From Clusia tigrina (Eukaryota; Arthropoda; Insecta; Diptera; Clusiidae): a DNA stretch of 64,000 nucleotides. The translations under genes were made by a program, and so were the position numbers. This document shows, in pieces, positions 10,681 to 23,985 of the stretch; position 1 is the stretch's first letter, and each line of letters begins with the position of its first letter. The notes under the pieces were generated by a model that had not been told where the DNA came from, ran no database searches, and saw only the letters and a program-made list of their open reading frames with translations. The stretch covers positions 216,364,325 through 216,428,324 of the forward strand of contig OV050030.1 of NCBI GenBank assembly GCA_920105625.2, given 5' to 3'.

Positions 10681-11272
10681 AAATCAAACACTGATAAAAC
10701 TTCAAATGGCCCTAACTTCTATACGGTGCTTCCTATACCTATCAAAGTTTGCAAAAATCAAATGCTTGTAACTTTTTACTGGAGCTTAATAAAATCTTGA
10801 ATTTTTGTGACAATAAAGTACTCGAGCCTCTTGTCAATTTAAGCTATCGCTCATAGCTATGCTACACTTGAGACCCAAATCAAACACTGATAAAACTTCA
10901 AATAGCCCTAACTTCTATACGGTGCGTCCTATACTTATCATAGTTTGCAACAATCAAATGCTTGTAATTTTTTATTGGAGCGTCATAAAACCTTGAAATT
11001 TGGTGACAATAAAGTACTCGAGCCTCTTATCAATTTAAGCTATCGCTCATAGCTATGTTACCCTTGAGTCCCAAATCAAACACTGATAAACCTTCAAATG
11101 GCCCTAACTTCTATACGGTGCATCCTACACCTATCAAAGTTTGCAACAATCAAATGCTTGTAACTTTTTACTGGAGCGTCATAAAACCTTGAAACCTCAT
11201 AGCTATGCTACCCTTGAGTTCAAAATCAAACACGGATAAAACTTCAAATGGCCCTCACTTCTATACGGTGCG
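10681..11272 (+). repeat. 6-monomer unit C, copy 2 (merges into D1)
   Basis: Identical or nearly identical to 9541 onward at offset 1140 up to about 11190. After a 44-bp deletion at 11194 the offset becomes 1096. Homology to copy 1 continues as far as about 11770 and so overlaps the start of HOR D1. Confidence 0.8.
11194..11195 (+). repeat. 44-bp deletion junction
   Basis: CCTTGAAA is joined to CCTCATAGCTATGC. The equivalent sequence near 10054 carries about 44 more bases, including GGTGACAATAAAG and the XhoI site. The change of offset from 1140 to 1096 bp gives the size directly. Confidence 0.8.
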
Positions 11273-14200
11273 TCTGACACCTATCAAAGTTTGCAACAAT
11301 CAAATGCTTGCAACTTTTTACTGGAGCGTAATAAAACCTTGAAATTTTGTGACAATAAAGTACTCGAGCCTCTTATCAATTTAAGCTATCGCTCATAGCT
11401 ATGCTACCCTTGAGTCCCAAATCAAACACTGATAAAACTTCAAATGGCCCTAACTTCTATACGGTGCGTCCCATACCTATCAAAGTTTGCAACAATCAAA
11501 TGCTTGTAACTTTTTACTGGAGCGTCATAAAACCTTGAAATTTGGTGACAATAAAGTACTCGAGCCTCTTATCAATTTAAGCTATCGCTCATAGCTATGC
11601 TACCCTTGAGTCCCAAATCAAGCACTAATAAACTTCAAATGGCCCTAACTTCTATACGGTGCGTCCTACACCTATCAAAGTTTGCAACAATCAAATGCTT
11701 GTAACTTTTTACTGGAGCGTCATAAAACCTTGAAATTTGGTGACAATAAAGTACTCGAGTCTCATCAATTTAAGCTATCGCTCATAGCTATGCTACCCTT
11801 GAGTCCCAAATCAAACACTAATAAAACCTCAAATGGCCCTAACTTCTATACGGTGCGTCCTACACCTATCAAAGTTTGCAACAATCAAATGCTTGTAACT
11901 TTTTACTGGAGCGTCATAAAATTTTGAAATTTGGTGACAATAAAGTACTCGAGCCTCTTATCAATTTAAGCTATCGCTCATAGCTATGTTACCCTTGAGT
12001 CCCAAATCAAACACTGATAAACTTCAAATGGCCCTAACTTCTATACGGTGCGTCCTACACCTATCAAAGTTTGCAACAATCAAATGCTTGTAACTTTTTA
12101 CTGGAGCGTCATAAAACCTTGAAATTTGGTGATAATAAAGTACTCGAGCCTCATCGATTTAAGCTATCGCTCATAGCTATGCTACCCTTGAGTCCCAAAT
12201 CAAACACTGATAAAACTTCAAATGGCCCTAACTTCTATACGGTGCGTCCTATACCTATCAAAGTTTGCAAAAATCAAATGCTTGTAACTTTTTACTGGAG
12301 CTTAATAAAATCTTGAATTTTTGTGACAATAAAGTACTCCAGCCTCTTGTCAATTATGCTATCGCTCATAGCTATGCTACACTTGAGTCCTAAATCAAAC
12401 ACTGATAAAACTTCAAATAGCCCTAACTTCTATACGGTGCGTCCTACACCTATCAAAGTTTGCAAAAATCAAATGCTTGTAACTTTTTACTGGATGTCAT
12501 AAAATTTTGAAATTTGGTAACAATAAAGTACTCGAGCCTCTTATCAATTTAAGCTATCGCTCATAGCTATGTTACCCTTGAGTCCCAAATCAAACACTGA
12601 TAAACTTCAAATGGCCCTAACTTCTATACGGTGCGTCCTACACCTATCAAAGTTTGCAACAATCAAATGCTTGTAACTTTTTACTGGAGCGTCATAAAAC
12701 CTTGAAATTTGGTGATAATAAAGTACTCGAGCCTCATCAATTTAAGCTATCGCTCATAGCTATGCTACCCTTGAGTCCCAAATCAAACACTGATAAAACT
12801 TCAAATGGCCCTAACTTCTATACTGTGCTTCCTATACCTATCAAAGTTTGCAAAAATCAAATACTTGTAACTTTTTACTGGAGCTTAATAAAATCTTGAA
12901 TTTTTGTGACAATAAAGTACTCGAGCCTCTTGTCAATTTAAGCTATCGCTCATAGCTATGCTACACTTGACACCCAAATCAAACATTGATAGAACTTCAA
13001 ATAGCCCTAACTTCTATACGGTGCGTCCTATACCTATCATAGTTTGCAACAATCAAATGCTTGTGACTTTTTACTGGAGCGTCATAAAAGCTTGAAATTT
13101 GGTGACAATAAAGTACTCTAGCCTCTTATCAATTTAAGCTATCGCTCATAGCTATGTTACCCTTGAGTCCCAAATCAAACACTGATAAACCTTCAAATGG
13201 CCCTAACTTCTATACGGTGCATCCTACACCTATCAAAGTTTGCAACAATCAAATGCTTGTAACTTTTTACTGGAGCGTTATAAAACCTTGAAATTTGGTG
13301 ACAATAAAGTACTCGAGCCTCATCAATTTAAGCTATCGCTCATAGCTATGCTACCCTTGAGTTCAAAATCAAACACGGATAAAACTTCAAATGGCCCTCA
13401 CTTCTATACGGTGCGTCTCACACCTATCAAAGTTTGCAACAATCAAATGCTTGCAACTTTTTACTGGAGCGTAATAAAACCTTGAAATTTTGTGACAATA
13501 AAGTACTCGAGCCTCTTATCAATTTAAGCTATCGCTCATAGCTATGCTACCCTTGAGTCCCAAATCAAACACTGATAAAACTTCAAATGGCCCTATCTTC
13601 TATACGGTGCGTAAGATACCTATCAAAGTTTGCAGCAATCAAATGCTTGTAACTTTTTACTGGACCTTAATAAAATCTGGAATTTCTGTGACAATAAAGT
13701 ACTCGAGCCTCTTGTCAATTTAAGCTATCGCTCATAGCTATGTTACCCTTGAGTCCCAAATCAAACACTGATAAACCTTTAAATGGCCCTAACTTTTATA
13801 CGGTGCGTCCTACACCTATCAAAGTTTGCAACAATCAAATGCTTGTAACTTCTTACTGGAGAGTCATAAAATCTTGAAATTTGGTGACAATAAAGTAATC
13901 GAGCCTCTTATCAATTTAAGCTATCGCTCATAGCTATGTTGAGTCCCAAATCAAACACTGATAAACTTCAAATGGCCCTAACTTCTATATGGTGAGACCT
14001 ACACCTATCAAACTTTGCAACAATCAAATGCTTGTAACTTTTTACTGGAGCGTCATAAAACCTTGAAATTTGGTGACAATAAAGTACTCGAGCCTCATCA
14101 ATTTAAGCTATCGCTCATAGCTATGTTACCCTTGAGTCCCAAATCAAACACTGATAAAACTTCAAATGGCCCTAACTTCTATACGGTGCGTCCTATACCT

Positions 14201-14579
14201 ACCAAAGTTTGCAACAATCAAATGCTTGTAACTTTTTACTGGAGCTTCATAAAATCTTGAAATTTCGTGACAATAAAGTACTCGAGCCTCTTGTCAATTT
14301 AAGCTATCACTCATAGCTATGCTACCCTTGGGTCCCAAATAAAACACTGATAAAACTTCAATTGCAATAACTTCTATACCGTGCGTCCTACACCTATCCA
14401 AGTTTGCAACAATCAAATGCTTGTAACTTTTTACTGGAGCGTCATAAAACCTTGAAATTTGGTGACAATAAAGTACTCGAGTTTAATCAATTTAAGCTAT
14501 CGCTCATAGCCATGCTACCCTTGAGTCCCAAATCAAACACTGATGAAACTTCAAACGGCCCTAACTTCTATACGGTGCG
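11273..14579 (+). repeat. HOR D, copy 1 (17 monomers, 3307 bp)
   Basis: Every landmark recurs 3306-3307 bp downstream in copy 2. Distinctive contents are GTCCCATACC near 11468, AAATCAAGCACTAATAAAC near 11620, ACTAATAAAACCTC near 11815, the shortened CAATTATGCTATCG near 12350, TTGACACCCAAATC near 12970, GTAAGATACC near 13610 and the 6-bp loss at 13940. Reading both copies side by side I counted about ten differences, so identity is above 99.5%. Confidence 0.9.
13940..13941 (+). repeat. 6-bp deletion (ACCCTT) shared by distant monomers
   Basis: CTATGTTGAGTCCC replaces CTATGTTACCCTTGAGTCCC. The same loss is seen at 17246 (HOR D copy 2) and at 22698 (in the 18-39 kb mosaic). Sharing one deletion ties HOR D to the mosaic by descent. 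Confidence 0.85.
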
Positions 14580-17500
14580 TCTGACAATTATCAAAGTTTG
14601 CAACAATCAAATGCTTGCAACTTTTTACTGGAGCGTAATAAAACCTTGAAATTTTGTGACAATAAAGTACTCGAGCCTCTTATCAATTTAAGCTATCGCT
14701 CATAGCTATGCTACCCTTGAGTCCCAAATCAAACACTGATAAAACTTCAAATGGCCCTAACTTCTATACGGTGCGTCCCATACCTATCAAAGTTTGCAAC
14801 AATCAAATGCTTGTAACTTTTTACTGGAGCGTCATAAAACCTTGAAATTTGGTGACAATAAAGTACTCGAGCCTCTTATCAATTTAAGCTATCGCTCATA
14901 GCTATGCTACCCTTGAGTCCCAAATCAAGCACTAATAAACTTCAAATGGCCCTAACTTCTATACGGTGCGTCCTACACCTATCAAAGTTTGCAACAATCA
15001 AATGCTTGTAACTTTTTACTGGAGCGTCATAAAACCTTGAAATTTGGTGACAATAAAGTACTCGAGTCTCATCAATTTAAGCTATCGCTCATAGCTATGC
15101 TACCCTTGAGTCCCAAATCAAACACTAATAAAACCTCAAATGGCCCTAACTTCTATACGGTGCGTCCTACACCTATCAAAGTTTGCAACAATCAAATGCT
15201 TGTAACTTTTTACTGGAGCGTCATAAAATTTTGAAATTTTGTGACAATAAAGTACTCGAGCCTCTTATCAATTTAAGCTATCGCTCATAGCTATGTTACC
15301 CTTGAGTCCCAAATCAAACACTGATAAACTTCAAATGGCCCTAACTTCTATACGGTGCGTCCTACACCTATCAAAGTTTGCAACAATCAAATGCTTGTAA
15401 CTTTTTACTGGAGCGTCATAAAACCTTGAAATTTGGTGATAATAAAGTACTCGAGCCTCATCGATTTAAGCTATCGCTCATAGCTATGCTACCCTTGAGT
15501 CCCAAATCAAACACTGATAAAACTTCAAATGGCCCTAACTTCTATACGGTGCGTCCTATACCTATCAAAGTTTGCAAAAATCAAATGCTTGTAACTTTTT
15601 ACTGGAGCTTAATAAAATCTTGAATTTTTGTGACAATAAAGTACTCCAGCCTCTTGTCAATTATGCTATCGCTCATAGCTATGCTACACTTGAGTCCTAA
15701 ATCAAACACTGATAAAACTTCAAATAGCCCTAACTTCTATACGGTGCGTCCTACACCTATCAAAGTTTGCAACAATCAAATGCTTGTAACTTTTTACTGG
15801 ATGTCATAAAATTTTGAAATTTGGTGACAATAAAGTACTCGAGCCTCTTATCAATTTAAGCTATCGCTCATAGCTATGTTACCCTTGAGTCCCAAATCAA
15901 ACACTGATAAACTTCAAATGGCCCTAACTTCTATACGGTGCGTCCTACACCTATCAAAGTTTGCAACAATCAAATGCTTGTAACTTTTTACTGGAGCGTC
16001 ATAAAACCTTGAAATTTGGTGATAATAAAGTACTCGAGCCTCATCAATTTAAGCTATCGCTCATAGCTATGCTACCCTTGAGTCCCAAATCAAACACTGA
16101 TAAAACTTCAAATGGCCCTAACTTCTATACTGTGCTTCCTATACCTATCAAAGTTTGCAAAAATCAAATACTTGTAACTTTTTACTGGAGCTTAATAAAA
16201 TCTTGAATTTTTGTGACAATAAAGTACTCGAGCCTCTTGTCAATTTAAGCTATCGCTCATAGCTATGCTACACTTGACACCCAAATCAAACATTGATAGA
16301 ACTTCAAATAGCCCTAACTTCTATACGGTGCGTCCTATACCTATCATAGTTTGCAACAATCAAATGCTTGTGACTTTTTACTGGAGCGTCATAAAAGCTT
16401 GAAATTTGGTGACAATAAAGTACTCTAGCCTCTTATCAATTTAAGCTATCGCTCATAGCTATGTTACCCTTGAGTCCCAAATCAAACACTGATAAACCTT
16501 CAAATGGCCCTAACTTCTATACGGTGCATCCTACACCTATCAAAGTTTGCAACAATCAAATGCTTGTAACTTTTTACTGGAGCGTTATAAAACCTTGAAA
16601 TTTGGTGACAATAAAGTACTCGAGCCTCATCAATTTAAGCTATCGCTCATAGCTATGCTACCCTTGAGTCCAAATCAAACACGGATAAAACTTCAAATGG
16701 CCCTCACTTCTATACGGTGCGTCTCACACCTATCAAAGTTTGCAACAATCAAATGCTTGCAACTTTTTACTGGAGCGTAATAAAACCTTGAAATTTTGAG
16801 ACAATAAAGTACTCGAGCCTCTTATCAATTTAAGCTATCGCTCATAGCTATGCTACCCTTGAGTCCCAAATCAAACACTGATAAAACTTCAAATGGCCCT
16901 ATCTTCTATACGGTGCGTAAGATACCTATCAAAGTTTGCAGCAATCAAATGCTTGTAACTTTTTACTGGACCTTAATAAAATCTGGAATTTCTGTGACAA
17001 TAAAGTACTCGAGCCTCTTGTCAATTTAAGCTATCGCTCATAGCTATGTTACCCTTGAGTCCCAAATCAAACACTGATAAACCTTTAAATGGCCCTAACT
17101 TTTATACGGTGCGTCCTACACCTATCAAAGTTGGCAACAATCAAATGCTTGTAACTTCTTACTGGAGAGTCATAAAATCTTGAAATTTGGTGACAATAAA
17201 GTACTCGAGCCTCTTATCAATTTAAGCTATCGCTCATAGCTATGTTGAGTCCCAAATCAAACACTGATAAACTTCAAATGGCCCTAACTTCTATATGGTG
17301 AGACCTACACCTATCAAACTTTGCAACAATCAAATGCTTGTAACTTTTTACTGGAGCATCATAAAACCTTGAAATTTGGTGACAATAAAGTACTCGAGCC
17401 TCATCAATTTAAGCTATCGCTCATAGCTATGTTACCCTTGAGTCCCAAATCAAACACTGATAAAACTTCAAATGGCCCTAACTTCTATACGGTGCGTCCT

Positions 17501-17885
17501 ATACCTACCAAAGTTTGCAACAATCAAATGCTTGTAACTTTTTACTGGAGCTTCATAAAATCTTGAATTTTCGTGACAATAAAGTACTCGAGCCTCTTGT
17601 CAATTTAAGCTATCACTCATAGCTATGCTACCCTTGGGTCCCAAATAAAACACTGATAAAACTTCAATTGCAATAACTTCTATACCGTGCGTCCTACACC
17701 TATCCAAGTTTGCAACAATCAAATGCTTGTAACTTTTTACTGGAGCGTCATAAAACCTTGAAATTTGGTGACAATAAAGTACTCGAGTTTAATCAATTTA
17801 AGCTATCGCTCATAGCCATGCTACCCTTGAGTCCCAAATCAAACACTGATGAAACTTCAAACGGCCCTAACTTCTATACGGTGCG
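14580..17885 (+). repeat. HOR D, copy 2 (17 monomers)
   Basis: A direct tandem copy of 11273-14579. Differences noted include TTTTGTGAC versus TTTGGTGAC near 15237, AACAATC versus AAAAATC near 15772, a 1-bp loss in GAGTCCAAATC near 16670, TTTTGAGAC near 16797, GGCAAC near 17132 and GCATC near 17358. The last one removes a CpG and its copy-1 counterpart keeps it. Homology ends at about 17885, next to an altered monomer. Confidence 0.9.
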
Positions 17886-20800
17886 TCCTATACCTATCAA
17901 AGTTTGCAACAAAGCTTGTAACTTTTTACTGGAGCGTCATAAAACCTTGAAATTTGGTGACAATAAAGTACTCGAGCCTCTTATCAATTTAAGCTATCGC
18001 TCATAGCTATGCTACCCTTGAGTCCCAAATCAAACACTGATAAACTTCAAATGGCCCTAACTTCTATACGGTGCGTCCTACACCTATCAAAGTTTGCAAC
18101 AATCAAATGCTTGTAACTTTTTACTGGAGCGTCATAAAACCTAGAAATTTGGTGACAATAAAGTACTCGAGTCTCATCAATTTAAGCTATCGCTCATAGC
18201 TATGCTACCCTTGAGTCCCAAATCAAACACTGATAAAACATCAAATGGCCCTAACTTCTATACGGTGCGTCCTATACCTATCAAAGTTTGCAACAATCAA
18301 ATGCTTGTAACTTTTTACTGGAGCTTAATAAAATCTTGAATTTTTGTAACAATAAAGTACTCGAGCCTCTTGTCAATTTAAGCTATCGGTCATACCTATG
18401 CTACCCTTGAGTCCCAAATCAAACACTGATAAATTTCAAATGGCCCTAACTTATATACGGTGCGTCCTATACCTATCAAAGTTTGCAACAATCAAATGCT
18501 TGTAACTTTTTACTGGAGCGTCATAAAAGCTTGAAATTTGGTGACAATAAAGTACTCGAGCCTCTTATCAATTTAAGCTATCGCTCATAGCTATGTTACC
18601 CTTGAGTCCCAAATCAAATACTGGTAAACCTTCAAGTGGCCCTAACTTCTATACGGTGCATCCTACACCTATCAAAGTTTGCAACAATCAAATGCTTGTA
18701 ACTTTTTACTGGAGCGTCATAAAACCTTGAAATTTTGTGACAATAAAGTACTCGAGCCTCATCAATTTAAGCTATCGCTCATAGCTTTGCTACCCTTGAG
18801 TTCAAAATCAAACACTGATAAAACTTCAAATGGCCCTAACTTCTATACGGTGCGTCTCACACCTATCAAAGTTTGCAACAATCAAATGCTTGCAACTTTT
18901 TACTGGAGCGTAATAAAACCTTGAAATTTTGTGACAATAAAGTACTCGAGCCTCTTATCAATTTAGTCTATCGCTTATAGCTATGCTACCCTTGAGTCCC
19001 AAATCAAACACTGGTAAAACTTCAAATGGCCCTAACTTCTATACGGTGCGTCCTATACCTATCAAAGTTTGCAAAAATCAAATGCTTGTAACTTTTTACT
19101 GGAGCGTCATAAAAGCTTGAAATTTGGTGACAATAAAGTACTCGAGCCTCTTATCAATTTAAGCTATCGCTCATAGCTATGTTACCCTTGGGTCCCAAAT
19201 CAAATACTGATAAACCTTCAAATGGCCCTAACTTCTATACGGTGCATCCTACACCTATCAAAGTTTGCAACAATCAAATGCTTGTAACTTTTTACTGGAG
19301 CGTCATAAAACCTTGAAATTTTGTGACAATAAAGTACTCGAGCCTCATCAATTTAAGCTATCGCTCATAGCTTTGCTACCCTTGAGTTCAAAATCAAACA
19401 CTGATAAAACTTCAAATGGCCCTAACTTCTGTACGGTGCGTCTCACACCTATCAAAGTTTGCAACAATCAAATGCTTGCAACTTTTTACTGGAGCGTAAT
19501 AAAACCTTGAAATTTTGTGACAATAAAGTACTCGAGCCTCTTATCAATTTAAGCTATCGCTTATAGCTATGCTACCCTTGAGTCCCAAATCAAACACTGG
19601 TAAAATTTCAAATGGCCCTAACTTCTATACGGTGCGTCCTATACCTATCAAAGTTTGAAACAATCAAATGCTTGTAACTTTTTACTGGAGCTTAATAAAA
19701 TCTGGAATTTCTGTGACAATAAAGTACTCGAGCCTCTTGTCAATTTAAGCTACCGCTCATAGGTATGGTACCCTTGAGTCCCAAATCAAATACTGGTAAA
19801 CCTTCAAGTGGCCCTAACTTCAATACGGTGCGTCCTGCACCTATCAAGGTTTGCAACAATCAAATGCTTGTAGCTTTTTACTGGAGCCTAATAAAATCTT
19901 GAATTTTTGTGACAATAAAGTACCCGAGCCTCTTGTCAATTTAAGCTATGGCTCATAGCTATGCTACCCTTGACTCCCAAATCAAACACTGATAAACTTC
20001 AAATGGCCCTAACTTCTATACGGTGCGTCCTACACCTATCAAAGTTTGCAACAATCAAATGCTTGTAACTTTTTACTGGAGCGTCATAAAAGCTTGAAAT
20101 TTGGTGACAATAAAGTACTCGAGCCTCTTATCAATTTAAGCTATCGCTCATAGCTATGTTACCCTTGAGTCCCAAATCAAATACTGGTAAACCTTCAAGT
20201 GGCCCTAACTTCTATACGGTGCATCCTACACCTATCAAAGTTTGCAACAATCAAATGCTTGTAACTTTTTACTGGAGCGTCATAAAACCTTGAAATTTTG
20301 TGACAATAAAGTACTCGAGCCTCATCAATTTAAGCTATCGCTCATAGCTTTGCTACCCTTGAGTTCAAAATCAAACACTGATAAAACTTCAAATGGCCCT
20401 AACTTCTATACGGTGCGTCTCACACCTATCAAAGTTTGCAAAAATCAAATGCTTGCAACTTTTTACTGGAGCGTAATAAAACCTTGAAATTTTGTGACAA
20501 TAAAGTACTCGAGCCTCTTATCAATTTAGTCTATCGCTTATAGCTATGCTACCCTTGAGTCCCAAATCAAACACTGGTAAAACTTCAAATGGCCCTAACT
20601 TCTATACGGTGCGTCCTATACCTATCAAAGTTTGCAATAATCAAATGCTTGTAACTTTTTACTGGAGCTTAATAAAATCTGGAATTTCTGTGACAATAAA
20701 GTACTCGAGCCTCTTGTCAATTTAAGCTATTGCTCATAGGTATGCTACCCTTGAGTCCCAAATCAAACACTGATAAACTGAAAATGGCCCTAACTTCAAT

Positions 20801-22799
20801 ACGGTGCGTCCTACACCTATCAAGGTTTGCAGCAATCAAATGCTTGTAACTTTTTACTGGAGCCTAATAAAATCTTGAATTTTTGTGACAATAAAGTACT
20901 CGAGCCTCTTGTCAATTTAAGCTATGGCTCATAGCTATGCTACCCTTCACTCCCAAATCAAACACTGATAAACATCAAATGGCCCTAACTTCTATACGGT
21001 GCGTCCTACACCTATCAAAGTTTGCAACAATCAAATGCTTGTAACTTTTTACTGGAGCGTCATAAAATCTTGAAATTTGGTGACAATAAAGTACTCGGGC
21101 CTCTTATCAATTTAAGCTATCGCTCATAGCTATGTTACCCTTGACTCCCAAATCAAACACTGGTAAAACTTCAAATGGCCCTAACTTCTATACGGTGCGT
21201 CCTACACCTATCAAAGTTTGCAACAATCAAATGCTTGTAACTTTTTACTGGAGCGTCATAAAACCTTGACATTTGGTGATAATAAAGTACTCGAGCCTCA
21301 TCAATTTAAGTTATCGCTCATAGCTATGCTACCCTTGAGTCCCAAATCAAACACTGATAAAACTTCAAATGGCCCTAACTTCTATACGGTGCGTCCTATA
21401 CCTATCAAAGTTTGCAAAAATCAAATGCTTGTAACTTTTTACTGGAGCGTCATAAAAGCTTGAAATTTGGTGACAATAAAGTACTCGAGCCTCTTATCAA
21501 TTTAAGCTATCGCTCATAGCTATGTTACCCTTGGGTCCCAAATCAAATACTGATAAACCTTCAAATGGCCCTAACTTCTATACGGTGCATCCTACACCTA
21601 TCAAAGTTTGCAACAATCAAATGCTTGTAACTTTTTACTGGAGCGTCATAAAACCTTGAAATTTTGTGACAATAAAGTACTCGAGCCTCATCAATTTAAG
21701 CTATCGCTCATAGCTTTGCTACCCTTGAGTTCAAAATCAAACACTGATAAAACTTCAAATGGCCCTAACTTCTGTACGGTGCGTCTCACACCTATCAAAG
21801 TTTGCAACAATCAAATGCTTGCAACTTTTTACTGGAGCGTAATAAAACCTTGAAATTTTGTGACAATAAAGTACTCGAGCCTCTTATCAATTTAAGCTAT
21901 CGCTTATAGCTATGCTACCCTTGAGTCCCAAATCAAACACTGGTAAAATTTCAAATGGCCCTAACTTCTATACGGTGCGTCCTATACCTATCAAAGTTTG
22001 AAACAATCAAATGCTTGTAACTTTTTACTGGAGCTTCATAAAATCTGGAATTTCTGTGACAATAAAGTACTCGAGCCTCTTGTCAATTTAAGCTACCGCT
22101 CATAGGTATGGTACACTTGAGTCCCAAATCAAACACTGATAAACTTCAAATGGCCCTAACTTCAATACGGTGCGTCCTACACCTAACAAGGTTTTCAACA
22201 ATCAAATGCTTGTAACTTTTTACTGGAGCCTAATAAAATCTTGAATTTTTGTGACAATAAAGTACGCGAGCCTCTTGTCAATTTAAGCTATGGCTCATAG
22301 CTATGCTACCCTTGACTCCCAAATCAACCACTGATAAACTTCAAATGGCCCTAACTTCTATACGGTGCGTCCTACAAGTATCAAAGTTTGCAACAATCAA
22401 ATGCTTGTAACTTTTTACTGGAGCATCATAAAATCTTGAAATTTGGTGACAATAAAGTACTCGGGCCTCTTATCAATTTAAGCTATCGCTCATAGCTATG
22501 TTACCCTTGACTCCCAAATCAAACATTGATAAACCTTCAAATGGCCCTAACTTTTATACGGTGCGTGCTACACCTGTCAAAGTTTGCAACAATCAAATGC
22601 TTGTAACTTCTTACTGGAGAGTCATAAAATCTTGAAATTTGATGACAATAAAGTACTCGAGCCTCTTATCAATTTAAACTATCGCTCATAGCTATGTTGA
22701 GACCCAAATCAAACACTGATAAACTTCAAATGGCCCTAACTTCTATACGGTGAGTCCTACATCTATCAAAGTTTGCAACAATCAAATGCTTGTAACTTT
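17886..22799 (+). repeat. Mosaic region E, first part: 3-monomer and larger units
   Basis: About 25 monomers. A 3-monomer unit (586 bp) occurs twice at about 18.49-19.65 kb. 18490-19060 recurs at 20053-20620 (offset 1563, 8 monomers; shared AATTTAGTCTATCGCTTATAG). 19070-19780 recurs at 21410-22120 (offset 2343, 12 monomers; shared TTGGGTCCCAAATCAAATAC and TTCTGTACGG). Other marks are CATAGCTTTGCTACCC with GAGTTCAAAATC and GGAATTTCTGTGAC. All of it is satellite. Confidence 0.8.
17910..17911 (+). repeat. Altered monomer at the end of HOR D copy 2
   Basis: GCAACAAAGCTTG replaces GCAACAATCAAATGCTTG, a loss of 5 bp that creates a HindIII site. It lies about 25 bp past the point where homology to D copy 1 stops, so it may mark the breakpoint of the exchange that joined D to the following mosaic. 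Confidence 0.7.
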
Positions 22800-23985
22800 T
22801 TACTGGAGCTTCATAAAATCTTGAATTTTCGTGACAAAAAGTACTCGAGCCTCTTGTCAATTTAAGCTATCACTCATAGCTATGCTACCCTTGAGTCCCA
22901 AATCAAACACTGATAAAACTTCAAATTGCAATAACTTCTATACCGTGCGTCCTACACCTATCCAAGTTTGCAACAATCAAATGCTTGTAACTTTTTACTG
23001 GAGCGTCATAAAACCTTGAAATTTGGTGACAATAAAGTACTCGAGTTTAATCAATTTAAGCTATCGCTCATAGCCATGCTACCGTTGAGTCCCAAATCAA
23101 ACACTGATGAAACTTCAAATGGCCCTAACTTCTTTACGGTGCGTCCTATACCCATCAAAGTTTGCAACAATCAAATGCTTGTAACTTTTTACTGGAGCGT
23201 CATAAAAGCTTGAAATTTGGTGACAATAAAGTACTCGAGCCTCTTAACAATTCAAGCTATCGCTCATAGCTATGCTACACTTGAGTCCCAAATCAAACAC
23301 TGATAAAACTTCAAATGGCCCTAACTTCTATACGGTGCGTCCTACACCTATCAAAGTTTGCAACAATCAAATGCTTGTAACTTTTTACTGGAGCGTCATA
23401 AAATCTTGAAATTTGGTGACAATAAAGTACTCGAGCCTTTTATTAATTTAAGCTATCGCTCATAGCTATGTTACCCTTGAGTCCCAAATCAAACAATGCT
23501 AAAACTTCAAATCGCCCTAACTTCTATACTGTGCGTCCTATACCTATCCAAGTTTGCAACAATCAAATGCTTGTAACTTTTTACTGGAGCGTCATAAAAC
23601 CTTGACATTTGGTGATAATAAAGTACTCGAGCCTCATCAATTTAAGTTATCGCTCATAGCTATGCTACCCTTGAGTCCCAAATCAAACACTGATAAAACT
23701 TCAAATGGCCCGAACTTCTATACGGTGCGTCCTATATCTATCAAAGTTTGCAACAATCAAATGCTTGTAACTTTTTACTGGAGCTTAATAAAATCTTGAA
23801 TTTTTGTGACAATAAAGTACTCAAGCCTCTTGTCAATTTAAGCTATCGCTCATAGCTATGCTACACTTGAGTCCCAAATCAAACACTGATAAAACTTCAA
23901 ATGGCCCTAACTTCTATACGGTGCGTCCTATACCTATCAAAGTTTGCAACAATCAAATGCTTGTAACTTTTTACTGGAGCGTCAT
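22800..23985 (+). repeat. Duplicated block (offset 4102 bp), copy 1
   Basis: Matches 26902-28087 at a constant 4102-bp offset (21 monomers) and again 36011-37196. Markers are GAATTTTCGTGACAAAAA, TTGCAATAACTTCTATACCG, CTCGAGTTTAATCAATTT, CATAGCCATGC and CTTGACATTTGGTGATAAT. Parts of it also resemble HOR D near 14.2-14.5 kb (same GAGTTTAATC and GCCATGC marks). Confidence 0.8.
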
